Of a stretch of DNA of 64,000 nt, positions 1 through 14,100 are shown piece by piece; position 1 is the first letter of the stretch, and every line of letters starts with the position of its first letter. Source of the stretch: Juglans regia (lineage: Eukaryota; Streptophyta; Magnoliopsida; Fagales; Juglandaceae); contig NC_049916.1 in NCBI RefSeq assembly GCF_001411555.2, positions 10,133,945-10,197,944 on the forward strand, read 5' to 3'. Made by a program: the position numbers and the translations under genes. The notes under the pieces were generated by a model. That model was not told the DNA's origin and searched no databases. It saw only the letters and a program-made list of their open reading frames with translations.

Positions 1-430
1 CTCCTTAAAATGGGAGATGATAGACAATGCCGAGAAGGCTGTCTTTAAGGGATTCCTCACCACGAGCTTTGTGAAAATATGATCTTAAAACCATCCTCAA
101 TGTCAGATTTAACTCAATGAGAGAAATCTCTACATCCTCTCCCAATGTTTTTCCACACCACCACCCTGTGGTATCATATTTAGTGGAGGTTGATTTAAGT
201 TTTTATGACGTGTATGTGTTAGCGACTATATCGCTTATCTAAGTTGTATAGATAATGGTGTCATGTTAGCTGTGGTTCATTCTAAACTAAATATTCAACT
301 TGTTCCATTTATTTCTAGTTGCCATTCAACAGAAAGAGTATATTCTCCCGTTATTGTTTCGGTTTTCACATGTCACTTGTTTAATAGTTTTTACCTTTTG
401 GTTTTGATTGCTCCTTAATTGTTGTTTCAG
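1..430. other. Left edge; no recognised feature apart from the intron end
   Basis: No coding segment is recognised here. The polypyrimidine-rich stretch ending in gttgtttcag at 421-430 is the splice acceptor of the first NRPA2 exon in the window, so this is probably the tail of an NRPA2 intron. An open stretch of about 35 codons near 2-91 (frame 2) has no family resemblance I can name. Confidence 0.5.
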
Positions 431-3400
431 GTGTGAGAGAAAAAATCAGTCTTCAGTTACAGTCAAAGTATATTACCTTCGTAATGGAAGTGCGAGACTT
501 GGATTTTGGTAAGCTAGGGCTAGGTCTAACAAAGTAATATATGGCTTGTGATGTTTTTTATTAGTAAAAGATATTTTATTAGTACAGAAAAAGGCATAGC
601 CCAAGTACTCATGAAGTATACAAGAGAGTACACCTAGTTAGAAACTAGAAAAAAGATACAAAGAAATCATGAATGCTAAGACCAGTAAGATCTATAGATA
701 TGGTCCACATAAATAAAGTCCTCAAGAAAAAATTCTTCAAGCTCTTCTAGGGAGTGCTCTTGATTCTCAAGAATCTCGGTCATTCCTTTCCCTCCAAATA
801 CGCCAATAGTAAACAAATGGGAGCCATCTTCCACATAGCTGCAATCAGGGGGACACCCTTAAGCCCTATCCAACTAGCTAGTTGATCAACCTCCCTCCCA
901 GGCGTAACCCATGCTAATCCCACTCTTGAAAAAATCATTCCATAAGGCCTTGGTAAACTCACAATGTAGAAGTAAATTATCCACTGTTTTGCCACTATTT
1001 TACATATACAACACCGGTCAATAAGGATAAACCCACATTTCCTTAGGTTATCCATGCTCAGGATCTTCCCCAAGGATGGAGTCCAAACAAAAAGGGCAGT
1101 GTTAAGGGGTGCCTTACTCCAAATATTCTTCCGAGGGAAGTCATTACTATCCTGAGTATTAAGGGCCTCATATTTTGGGCGTACGGAGAATTTTCCTTTA
1201 CTAGAAGGAATTCAAACAATGTTATCCAGCTCTGTGTTACCAGCTCCAAAGGGGTAGATGAATTTAAAAACTCAGTGAAGACACACCAACCTCCCAATCA
1301 TGTACCTCCCTAATGAAACTGACATTCTACTATTGAGAGCCAGTAGAGATCTCGCATAATTCAGCCACACAGGCCTCCTGTTCCCATGCAATCCTGAAAA
1401 TAGTAGGATAAACTTCCTTAAGAGTCATATCCCCAACCCATACATCCATGTTACCATCCCCCAACACCAATCTAGTGTTTCTAGAAAAAGATCCCCTACC
1501 TTTCCGGATTTCTGGATATTTTTCCTTAAGCCTCTCCATATGCCCCTGATCCTCCCCAAATATGACTTGTGATTTTGAATATAACTAGAATATACTTTCT
1601 TGAATTTATTTTACAGGATACAGGGGAGGGAGTACTTGCTTCCTGCAGGCGTCGTGCTAAAGGTAGGTTGTGATGCATAAAATTTCTCTCAGACATTCCT
1701 TGGCATTCTACTTGTTTTTTAGACCACTCTTAGGTATGAAGAACGTTTACTGGTTATTAAATAAATTTTTTTTTTTGCTCAAGTAGATATACATTTTTCG
1801 TGTTGATATTGATGATTTGGTTACTTATCCCATAGTCCTTTCTTTTTCTCACCCATCTTACGTTTGTGCGCGTTTGGGGTGTGGGAGGGCATAAAGTAGT
1901 GTTATCTTTCCATGCTTCTTGCACATGTGCTAGGGAGGTCAAGTAGTTCTCATGGGCTTTTCTAGATCTGGTAAAGATTAATATTTAGCTAGTCTAGGTT
2001 TGAATAATCTAGTAGTTTTCTTAAACATTAGGTTGTCATTCTAGTGATTTTTAATGATAAATGCTATTAGTATTGGCACTGATCCAGCAATCAATGAGAA
2101 TACCAATATAGCTCAAATCCTTTATTTTGTGCAAATCTTGACCATATTTCTATAAAAATCATGTGAAAACACTGAAGCGATGATTTTAATCCATCCTGTT
2201 TTACCCGGTCAATGTCTTTTGTTGTGTTTCAATAAAATTTTACGTTTACCTATTAAAGAAACATTGAAGCAATGAGTTGCTTTCAAAATACATGAATTCC
2301 TAAACGTCCAAAATTTTGCCTTCTCGTTTCAGATGAGGTATCACCGGTCAGATTAAGAGGGGGTGATCTTTTTCTTTGATTGTGGCATTATAAAATAGGA
2401 TCTTCAATTGTGGTACAGTTCTTGGGTAAACATGCCTAGATAGGATTATGCAGTTTGTTTACTTGTGTTTTACAGAATTATTAGTTACTTTGTTCAAAAC
2501 TATACAATGTTTATTAGGTCTTAACATTTTATTATGTCTATAAAATAAATCTTATAAAACGGGAAACAATGTTTATACACTTAGCTTGACATCAATGTTT
2601 CCAAGTTTTTTAATGAATGCTTTTTTGAGAACCTCCTTGACAACGTTCAGCGACTTGGTAAGAAGAAGTAAAGAAAGAGAATGGGATGTGCAAAGTTTGT
2701 ATGCAGCAAAATATTTACAAAAATCATGTTGTATGTCCTTTTTACCACCCTCTTGAAGTTTAATTTCTGGATAGAATATTATTTAATGCACATTTTTGGT
2801 TTTATTATGTAATGCTGAATGAATATCATGCTTCTTCATTTTTTGACCTGTTGGATTATGGTGGTATAATAGATTTGTGTTGTGTAATAAACAGGCTCTT
2901 GTAGACACAACTGATCATGAAATATATGAGAGTTTGACATGCTGCTGTAGTGAGAAAGATGAGAGAGAGAAGGGTGCTGTTGCCACTCAGCTCGTGGGTG
3001 AAAGGGCAAAAATTATTCTTGATGAAGTTCGAAATCTCTCTCTTTTCACTCGGCTTCAATGTCTAGAGCATATTGGTACTGACCATGGGATATTTCATGT
3101 TTTCATTGGAATATGACTTGGATTATTAATAACCTATGTTAACTTTGGTCATTATAAATTTAGGGGAGCATTTCCAAGCTGCCATGGATGGGCTGGAAAA
3201 CGAAAGTTATTCTGGTGTATGTCATGATCTTTACCTGTTACTCTTTTTTAGTAGAAAGAAGCAAAGGATTACTTTGTACATACAACTTGAAGTGTAAATT
3301 TTTCTTGTAACTGGTTTCATCTTTCTTTTTTCTGGTAGGTTGCTAATGCTGTTCTTGAGGAGTACATCTTTGTTCACCTCGATAACAATTATGAGAAGTT

Positions 3401-6400
3401 TAATCTGCTCATGTGCGCCACTCTCTCTCTCTCTCTATCTCTCCTTGACTTATCTTTCCCAACACATAGTTGCCAAATTTCATTGTTGGTCTTACTTTTC
3501 TTTTGACAAGTATTGTTTGTCATACGTTACTGTTTGTATGTTTGTTTTTCTACCTCTTCTTGGTTGGGAAGTATTGTTCTCACATACTGACTTGTGTTTG
3601 GCTTCTTTTCTTCAGCTTTATGCTGCATAAACTTTTCTCACTTGTGGATCAGACATCTGTGCCAGACAACCCAGATTCCTTGCAAAATCAGGAAGTCTTA
3701 CTCCCTGGTCACTTGATTACCATTTATCTCAAGGTAGAAAACTTGAAAATCTATCTTCAAAAGAAACATTGTGTTAGAGGAAAAAATAGATTAACACGGT
3801 AACACTTTCCCCATCCATGATCATTTTTAGAGTTTAAAGTCATGTGTCATAGAATATCCCTAATCAATCAGAAGATTTTATGTCCCTTAACATTTTAAAA
3901 TGTTCTCTCATTCTATCACTTTTACTATACAACTAATAATTTTGTGTTTTTTTTCTCTTAAAAGAAAAAGGAATTATGTGACAATATAGGATGATAGTGT
4001 GAATGATGGTCTACAATTAAGTGATGATGTGGCGTAAGATGATTGCTATAGACTAAACATGTGACTTTACACTTCCTATTTTGTTTCGTAGCAAGTTTTC
4101 TTATAGGATGCATGATCACAAACATTCTTCTTTTTTTAGTTCCTTGTTTGAAATAACTTCTATACAACATTTTGACATGTTCCATGTATGGGAATGAAGA
4201 CTCAAACGTTTGACCACTGTAAATCCATCTCAATTCAAATAGATTGTTTAACTTGCTTGGGCTGTAATATTTGCTGGTATCAATTGTCCTTTTTTTTTCC
4301 AGGGTTTGGTTGTAATTTTAAATTCAAATGTTTCATCATTTACCTTTGTAACACCCTGCTCTCCATGGTTACGAATAAAGTCATTTTTAGGAATTTTTGG
4401 GGAATCGGTGTGCTACTACTGAACTTTACTTAAAAAAGATTTTCTTCAATTCTAAGGAAGTGCTAGGTACAAAGATTCCTTATAATAAATACAGTGTTTT
4501 GTATTAAAATACTGAAATCATAAAAGAGAGTGTGCGGAAGCATTTATTAAAGACTTCTCGAACTTTGTAAAATAAAAATCATAACTTAAAATTTGTGTAC
4601 ATGATCTAGGCCTCTGTCATGCCTCCCTAGACCAAGTCTGTCTTGCATCTCTACCTTCATAAATATTCTGACATGGGGTGGTTTAAAAACATAAAAAAAC
4701 CAACTAAAATGAGTCAACGACTCAGTAAGAAATCCATCATAATGTGTTCATACTTAACATAAGATTTTTCATAAAATATTTCATGCTGAGAATTTAAAAT
4801 CATGACTATTCATATATATGCTGATGACATGCATGACTTGAAAATATAATTGGTATATTGACTGATCTGAATTATCTGACTTGTCTGACTGACCAACATA
4901 CTTAACCCTATGTGCAAGATTATGCATTGGTCCCACATCTTGTGGCCACAAGGGGAATCGCTGATTTGATTTGATAATAATACTATGGTGGACCACCCTT
5001 GAGTCTGTGACTTGCACATTCATCATGTCTGCATTGGTATCATGTATCTGAATGGTCATCTAATTAATCTGATCTTTATCTTTCACTTGATTTTGTGAAA
5101 CTATGTGTCTTATGCAACATGAGATGGCATGAGATGCATAATACATACATAACTATAATATGTGAAAAAACATGGTCATGAATTATGATGAATGATGTGC
5201 TTGCAGATATCATAGCATGTGTGGTACATAAACATTGGCTTCCAAGGAAATGGCTTTAATAATAATGATAATAATATAACTAGCTAACGTATGCTAATCC
5301 TAATTTATGATCAAACTACTTACCTCATAGTGCTAATCCAATATTTCTGGAGCGAAGTTGATTTCCTATAGAATAGACACGTAATTTCCGTAAAGAATTT
5401 AAACGTAGTCTCCTTTGAAATTCGGTTCTGTACAAAGTAAAGGGTATTATAAGTCTTTATGGTATAATGGCAATTTTATGGAAAGTCTGAACATGTTTAT
5501 GATTTACAGGGCTAAGGTAATTTCTTTCCCACCAAACAAGCATGGTCTGACTTATTACTTGAAAGGTTGCTTTCTTGTTAGAAAAGCAATTACAGGTTGA
5601 GAGGACAAGAATTTAAATAACTGGGGTTGGTGCCGAGAGAACAAATATGCACTTGAGGAAATAAAAAGGGCCGTAATGTACTTGCACGAAAACTCTTCCG
5701 GTGGAAAAGGTAAAGTAAAACAATTGGAAGCTGGAAAAGGAAAAAAGTAGCAATTGAAAGCTAGAGGAGTTGAAAGCCGCATGTCCAAGCTTAGAAATAA
5801 AACATTTAAAACCAGTGCTATTCGGTGAGAGAAAGAGAGCAACTAAGAATAGAGAGCTCGCTGAGAGGGTGAAACCGTGCGACAGATTGGACTTGAATCG
5901 AAGGCTGCAGTGGGGCAGCGGCTCACTAGTCGGGATAGAAGGCGACGGATATGAGTGGTGAGTGGCCGGCTTTCTGGGTGTCTTCCAGTGATTTCCAGTG
6001 AGCTGGATTTAGATGAGGATTTAATGGTTTTATCGAAGTAACACACGGAAGGGAAGATATTTATAGAGAAATTTGGGAGAGGGTGCTGATAAGTTCGAGT
6101 TGTACTCTGTTAATACATGTAGTGATACTAATTTGCTGAAAACTTGGTCATGATCATCCAAGAAGAGAATAAGAAATTTAAAAACATGATCTAGGAATTC
6201 ATTCAACGTGGGATTGACAGTGACTGAGACTACGTAGGGGACTTCATTAAGTGATGATTTTAAGTTGAAATAAATTTTTAATAGCCAATCTTTAAATTCT
6301 AAAATGAGTCCAACTCGTTCAATAAATAATAAAGAGATTTAGCCTAGTTATTGAGTCTAATTAAAACTCATAATCAACCTCAGTAATCTATAGTTCGTGG

Positions 6401-9400
6401 GCTTATGCAATATGACCCATTAAATATAATTTTAGGCCCAATAAAAGTTATCAATATTCTGACCTTATAATTATTGGGCCGGGTCAATACAACCTCTTAT
6501 TTGGTTTGATGTCAGGTTGTCAATTATGTGCTCGTGTTTGCAGCACTAAATGCGAGTATAAGTTTGTAACTGTTTGTTGCATATCAAGTGATATAAAATG
6601 CAGCGAACCTGAATATTACTGTTATATGAACTAGTACTGCCATAGCAGCCCAATTCTTATAAATTGGCTGTCACCATCTCTCTCTCTCTCTCACTGCCTA
6701 AAGCCATTATCCAAATATACAGCGATCTCAAAAGTAACAGTCAATTATATGCTCTGACTAAGTGGTCATGTTTTACAAAAATCTTCATTTATTGAGAAAG
6801 AAACATAATATTGTTTTACTTATATAAAAAAAGAGAATCATAGCATCATTTTGCTGTCCGATCATATAGGCCTAGAATTTGTGCCATGCTATCTGTTAAT
6901 ACAAACTTGATTATTCTACTTGCTGATGCATGTTACACAGGTTGGCATTTTCACCATATAATTTGTATGCACCATGTAATGATGATCATGTTGATTAACT
7001 CTGTTATGTGTTATATAAGTTATAAATTGTATTTTTTTTCCTCATCAATTCTTAATCATATTCACCTCGTGTTTATCATGGTATGTAGGAAAAACTAGAA
7101 GATTGGCTGCGCAGGGCAAAAAAGCTTCTTCAAGACGAGATCAATAATAAGAGCAAAAATTTTGATTTCTGCAACTGTAAGTTATATTTCTGTGTCCTTA
7201 AAGAATCATGAACTCTCTCTTCCGACTTTTGGAGTTTGTTTTATGCTCTCTTGATTGTATTTTCGTTTAAAATGTGTTGTGCGATCTTTTTTTTTTTTAA
7301 CTAATTTACGATTTGCTATTCTGCACTGTTCATAATGTAGACAACAAACTTCCATATTCTAATGCTCTAAGTCATATTCTATCATTGAACTATTTAATGT
7401 TATGTCCACAGTTGTCATTTTTTAGTTTGGTGCTTGCTCTGTTTTTTGGTCCATTAATGCTGGCAGGCTGTAAAATTAAGAATGTAGTTAGAAGACCTGT
7501 AGACAATCAGATCACCTGAATTGAATTTTAATTTTTTTCTCGAAATGTAACAATCTGCCAATATATAAATAAATAAATAAAGGATTTATGGATGTATATG
7601 GTCACTAATGGTGTATCATGTTTGCATATATCTGTTGTTACTGTTGGTAAAATGCAACATAGAGTTTTCTTTGTACTCTGCCAAGGACAGTGGTGGAACC
7701 AGGCATTTTTACTTGGGGGGCCAATTTTATGTTTAGGTAATATAAAAAGAAATAAATCTTATGTTTAGTTCCATGGTAAATCGTAAGATAATAACTATAT
7801 ATACATGTTACACATCGATAAATTTATCTAATTCAAGAGATCTTTCATTTCAAAGAAAAAATATATAATTTTCCATATGCATGTAAAAATAAACTTTTAA
7901 AAAGCACAACTTATCATCCCCTTTAAATTTCTTATGATAGTCTTTTATGGAATAATATTCATCCATTATCAATTTATCTAATGATCATATTTTTAGAATT
8001 TTTGTTCTCAATGAAAACTAACAGGTGAATTTTTATACACTCATCTTTCATTCTAGTACTTAAGCTAGTTTATACAAGTTTCATATCAAATCTGAATATT
8101 TTGGTGCCGCAAAGTATATAATGCTACAATTGAGATCTCAAATAAAGTTTTTCTTGCTTAATGAATTTTGAAGGATAAAAGTTCTCAACTATATTTTCAT
8201 ATAAGATATCAACCCTAAATGATTATTCTAATGTTTATTTCAGTTTGGGTTCCATATTAAGAAAGCTTAATACTGTATAATCAAGAAGTTTGCGGTCTAT
8301 ATTAATAAGTTTATTATTCTCATAAATTTAATTTTAGTTTTAAGCATTTTTAGAAATTATCAATCAAATTGAAAGAATTTTTAGGGGCAAAGAAATTAAT
8401 TTTGAAGGGACCACATCGTTATTAATTTTTTTTTTATAAGTAATAAACTTTTATTGATCGAATGCAACTAGGCAAAGCCCGTGTACACAGGTAGCATACA
8501 AAAGAGACCCCTAATTACACTCTAGCAAACTGAAAAGAATGTAAAAACTCATGAACATTCACTCCCTTTAATACAATAGCAGAAAACCATTGAACCAAAG
8601 AAAATACAAAAAAGTTCCAGATTTCCCCCGTTGTTCTCTCCTTGTTGTTGAAGCATCTCTCGTTTCTTTCCAACCATATACACCACAATAAACACAAAGG
8701 GACCATCCTCCATGTCGCAGCCATCTGTGAACTATGATGTTGCCTATTCCAGCAAGCTAGAAGTTCCACCACACTCTTAGGCATAACCCATGACAACCCA
8801 GCCCTACTGATAATGCCATCCCATAACTCCCTCGCCACCTCACAATGCAGAAAAATATTATCAATCGATTCACCAGCTTTTTTACACAAGTAACACCACT
8901 CCAAAATAATCAACCCTCGTTTTCTTAAGTTGTCCGCCGTCAGAATTTTACCTAAAGCCGCAGTCCAAACGAAAAATGCAACTCTAGGTGGTTCCGGGAC
9001 TCTCCATATACCCTCCATGGGAACACTAAGGGCTGGTGTTTTTGCAGCGCCTTGTAGAAGGATTTGACAGAAAATTTCTTGTTCTTTGAGTGTTTCCACA
9101 GCATTCTATCTCCCACAATACCACCACATCATAATTAATACATGATATATAGAAATTTAATAAAATTTTGGGCCATATAAGAAAAAATTGGAAAGAAATT
9201 TCTATGTATATACAGATTTTAGAAAATTTTGGAGAGTACATAAGGTTTATAATTTTTTTGGGGCGCCAATTTCTATATACATAAAATTTTGATGAAAAAA
9301 ATAGGGGAAAATTGTGAGTTATAAAATTTTTTGGGGGAGGCCATGAGGTATATGTGGTTCCATCACTGGCCAAGGATTTATACCTGCTAATTACTTAGCT

Positions 9401-11101
9401 TTTCTGAGTTGTTTATCTTTTAACTAGTCCGCATAAGATCAACCCCAATTAATAAACTCCATTAGGCAGGAGGTGGGCCCTCACTATCATCTCTTCCCTG
9501 TTTTGCTTGTGTACTTTGTTTTACGTTTTTTTAATTGTTCTTTGTGTGGAAAATACTTTTTTCCTTGTTCATTTATGGTGGTTATATTTTTAAGGCTAGT
9601 ATATAGTGATAAGTTTGTCTTGCAACTTGATTGAGTTTTTACTTATTCCTTAATTTGGTGGTGGAAATGCTAGCCACTGATTTGGTTGTGGGAAGTATAC
9701 TATGGGGAGAATCTACTGGGATCCTTATTCATATGGTGCTGGAGAACAATGCTGCAATGGTCTATTTGCGATTGATTGTTACTGAGTTCATGATACTATC
9801 TTCTCAAGCTTAGTCAACAAGTGTGCATTTTGTTGTCAAAATATTAGGATTTTTATTTTTAAATCTAGAATATTATTGATGATTGGTACATTTCTTCCAA
9901 GATTGACATTCCATCTCGTTTCCTGGAATAATACAGTAGCTCATGTCAAGAAGGTTTTGGATAAAAATCCTGTCAAGCAAGTTAGTTCTGCTGTTGAAAA
10001 CATGTTAAAAACCGGAAGACTGGTTACTAAATCAGGTCTAGATTTGCAGCAGGTATTTACTTACTGGTGATCACCTTAAGTTATGTAATTCAAAATTTTA
10101 ATCCGTTCTTCCTCATAATCTGTTTGCAATACATCATCAACAGATGAAAATCTGATTTCGTAGATTTTTTGAATTCTTGTTCTCTTCATTTCCTTAATCT
10201 TGTGCTTTCCTTTATATACTCCTTTTGTGCTTGGGTTGTGCCCCTAGATCTCTTTAATGAAATTTGGTATCTTTGATTATTAAAGAAAAACAGATGAAAA
10301 CCTGTGATTAAACTTGTATTTCATTCTACTCTCTATTTATGGCATTCAAATGGATGCCGATGCAATGATCCTTTTTGGCTTTCTTTTGCCTCATTAGTGG
10401 AGTGATATGCCTGTTTCTCCTTGTTGTCTATCTTTTCCCTGGATATACCTCATTTCCCCTACCCTTCAGTGGGTTAAGTTGGGTTAAGTTGTGAACTTGT
10501 GTGTAAATTAATTCAATGTTGACACTAGGTAACTTGAAGAAAAAGGCATGAAAACTCTGACTTCCAGTGCGTTTTTCTTTTTTATCGGTGAGAAAAATCT
10601 AGTATGAATGAAAACCAACAAAATTTAGTCCTGTGATCTCAGGAACGTGCTATATGCTACCTCCTTTTAGATCCTTGTTCAGTTCTTTCCTTGAGAATCT
10701 GCTTTCTTTAAAATCAGAAATGAAATTCTGATTTTAAGCACTTAATATTGATAGATGCAGTGCTTTGTGATTTTATTGCATAAGACCTTCTGTTTGGTCT
10801 GAAAAGATCTTCTTTAACATGTAATATCTCAAAATGCTGGAAATAACTAAAAATATGCTGTTCATACCTTTTTTCTTTTTGGAAAAAAGTCTGCAAGCTT
10901 AAATTTTAAAGTAGGATTGGCCTTTATGGATTATGTTTTGCTTCACTAGCGGGCAGGCTTTACGGTTCAGGCAGAGAGGCTTAATTTCTTACGTTTTCTC
11001 TCACATTTTCGTGCTGTCCATCGAGGGGCTTCATTTGCTGGACTTCGGACCACAACTGTGCGGAAATTGTTACCTGAGTATGCATCTGCTTGCTAAATCA
11101 A

Positions 11102-11133
<32 letters not shown>

Positions 11134-14100
11134 AAGAAATAAGAGTTTCGTGCATCTCATCATGAATTATATTTATATATGTTTTTTGATTTGTAGATCT
11201 TGGGGTTTTCTTTGCCCTGTGCATACACCTGATGGGGAACCATGTGGCTTGTTGAATCATATGACCAGCAATTGTCGTAAGTTCATTTATCATCCTTTAT
11301 GCTACTGAAAGTGGTATGCTTTTTTAATGCATATATTGGTTGGTTCAACTGACCAGTTAAAGTTTGATCACTGTGCTCTTTCATGCAGGAGTTTGTTTCT
11401 TGTAAGAGATGCTTTTTTGTTAGAAAAAAAATTTGTTGGAAGAGATATCTCCTAAAGCTGATGAAATTCAGGAGAAGTAAACACACTAAAAAAGAACATA
11501 AATGGATGGTTTCCCATAGTTTGGAGATAAATACTTAATTGAATTGAATTTTGTAGGTGGGAAGAGAATGGTATCATTTGTGGAGAAAATAAACTTTATT
11601 ATGTCAATTACAAACTGAAAGAGGAAATAAAAAGCACAATCTTTTCAGCTAGTAAAAGTCCCCTAGGGGTTGGCTCAAGTGTTACAGGCCTTGGTCTTGG
11701 GAGTATGCTCTCTCCAAGTCTAAGGTTTAAATCCTCTTGGGTGCAAACAATTCCTAGGGGCCATCGGACTGGGAGATTTTTCCCTTGAATTACCTGAGGT
11801 GCACTTGCTGGAAACTTGATGAGGACATCTCCTATTAATGTTTTGTCTATTTTATTTAGGGTTTGTATTATCCTACTATTTAAGGACATCTTCTATTATT
11901 GTTATTTTGTTATTTTGTTGATGTGTTATTTGTTTTATTTAGGGTTTGTATTGCCCTACTATTTAAGGACTTTTAAGGAACATTGGAACAGTAGGTTTTG
12001 AATTAAGAGTTGAGCGCCACAGCTGCCTCCTTCCAACCCCTCTCCTTGCTTTCTTCTTCTTCCGGTTTCCTTTTCTTCTCTATTTCCAATTACTCTGCTT
12101 CTATTTCTTGTCTCACTTCTATCCTACATCAAAACTCCTTGCTGATGGCCTGTGCACCCCTGGGATTACTTGGGACACTGTTCTCAGACACCCAGTGCCA
12201 ATAAAAAAAAAAATTCAATTGATAGCACATCATGCTTAAATATGGGTTGTGTTTTCCAATATGTATATGAAAATAAAATTTATACACGACGCTTTTTGTT
12301 ATATAAGTCTATAGCAAGCAGTACGGGGAATGAAATGTATCTCTTACATGGCATGGGGTATGAAACAGTGGAACTAACTATTTATTTACTTTTCTTGCCT
12401 GGAATCTTTCTTCTAGTAGATAAATTAAGAAATTTAGGTTGCTTTTGGTTTTCAACGTTTCCTTCACATGACATCTAGCAGTCTTATTCTGCCTTATATT
12501 TTTCAGGAGTTACGTCATACTTTGGTTCTGAAGGAGATGTAAGAGATTTTAAGAAAATAAGAAGGGATATTCGCAGCTTTTTGATTGGTGCTGGAATGAT
12601 GTCGCTACAGCCAATGCTAGTTAAAGTTGGTCCTCCCAAGTTTCTTTCGGTCCTTATAGATGGTCATGTTGTTGGTTCTATAGCTTCCAGTTTAGTTGAA
12701 AATGTTGTGGCCAACTTACGGAAATTAAAAGTGTCAGCCGATACAATGGTTTGTTGTTCTTAAATTCTCTTTACCTTTCCTCCCTATGGTTTCTTTCATT
12801 GGATGTACTGCTGATGCATATTTGTGCCAGATTCCGGATGATCTGGAAGTGGGATATGTTCCTTTGAGTCTGGGAGGAGCATATCCTGGTTTGTACCTCT
12901 TCACATCTCCTGCTAGATTTGTTCGGCCAGTTAGAAATATTTTGAGTCCTGAGAAAAGTCAGAACATCGAACTCGTTGGTCCTTTTGAACAGGTCAATAT
13001 CTACCTTGTTAAAGTTTTTTAGATAAATTTGGGCTTTGGTCAGCAGGTAAACCTCTTTTGTCATGGAAGTATAGTAAGAGCTTACTAATTTTTATTCTCC
13101 ATTTCAGGTATTTATGGAAATAAGATGTCCCGATGGAAAAGATGGTGGGAGACAAAATGCTTTTCCTGCAACTCATGAAGAAATCCATCCAACTGGAATG
13201 CTCAGTGTGGTTGCTAATCTTACACCTTGGTCAGATCATAATCAGAGCCCGCGGAATATGTACCAGTGTCAAGTGTTTTTCTTTTCCTTTACTCTTTCTT
13301 CTTTGCTCTTTTCCATCCCGTATGAAGTTGTCTAATGCTCCTGTTGGTTGTTAAAGTCTTTTTTACAGGTTTTTACATCCTTTTCTATTCATAAATTGTA
13401 GATGGCAAAACAAACAATGGCTTTCTCTTCACAAGCAATTCACTTTCGTGCGGACCAAAAGCTATACCATCTTCAGGTAACTTCATAGCACTCTTTTTTT
13501 TCTCTCTAATCTCTTTATTTTACTTTAATTAGAACAGAATTGCTGCATCCTATAAATGGTTCTGCAAACTTAAGGGTCATCAAGGTCATACTATCTTTAT
13601 TTTTTCTCTCTTAGTTGAGTACTTCTCTGGAAAGAGTTTTTCTCAATGTGAATCTGCAAACTTAAGGGTCATAAAGGTCATTATCTTGTGCTGGTCTGGA
13701 CTGCTTGAATATAGTTCTTCAAATAAACATTATATTTTTGCATGAAGCAACTGCTCTCTAGATTTGAATCAGTAACCTGGGTTTTTAGTCCAAAACTTTA
13801 TGATTACCCTGTACAATAACCTCTAAATTAGGGCTGAGCGAAAATCCGAAAATCCGACTCTGAATCTGGTTCTGCTCCAACTCTGCTCCCTGAGTCGGAG
13901 TTGGATTTTTTTTTTTTAATTTTTCAGTCAGAGGCGGAGTCAGAGGTGTTTTTGGACCGACTCCGACTCCGATATGATTCGACTTCGACTTCGACTCCGA
14001 CTCCGATCTGATCCGACTCCGACTCCGATCCGACTCCGACTCCTACTTTATGCTCCGACTCCGACTCCGACTCCGACTTTGAATCCGATATTGTACATAT

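Noticed and set aside
1..91. A possible upstream NRPA2 exon (GAGAAGGCTGTC resembles the Asp-Lys-Ala-Val region)
   Set aside because: The frame gives no further match, no donor site fits the phase of the exon at 431, and stops follow; chance similarity.
8515..9099. A 194-codon host gene
   Set aside because: It is the zf-RVT end of LINE ORF2, bounded by a TSD and a T-rich end inside a hAT element.
11665..11740. A tRNA gene
   Set aside because: A and B boxes are only approximate and no cloverleaf pairing is evident; SINE-like is more likely.
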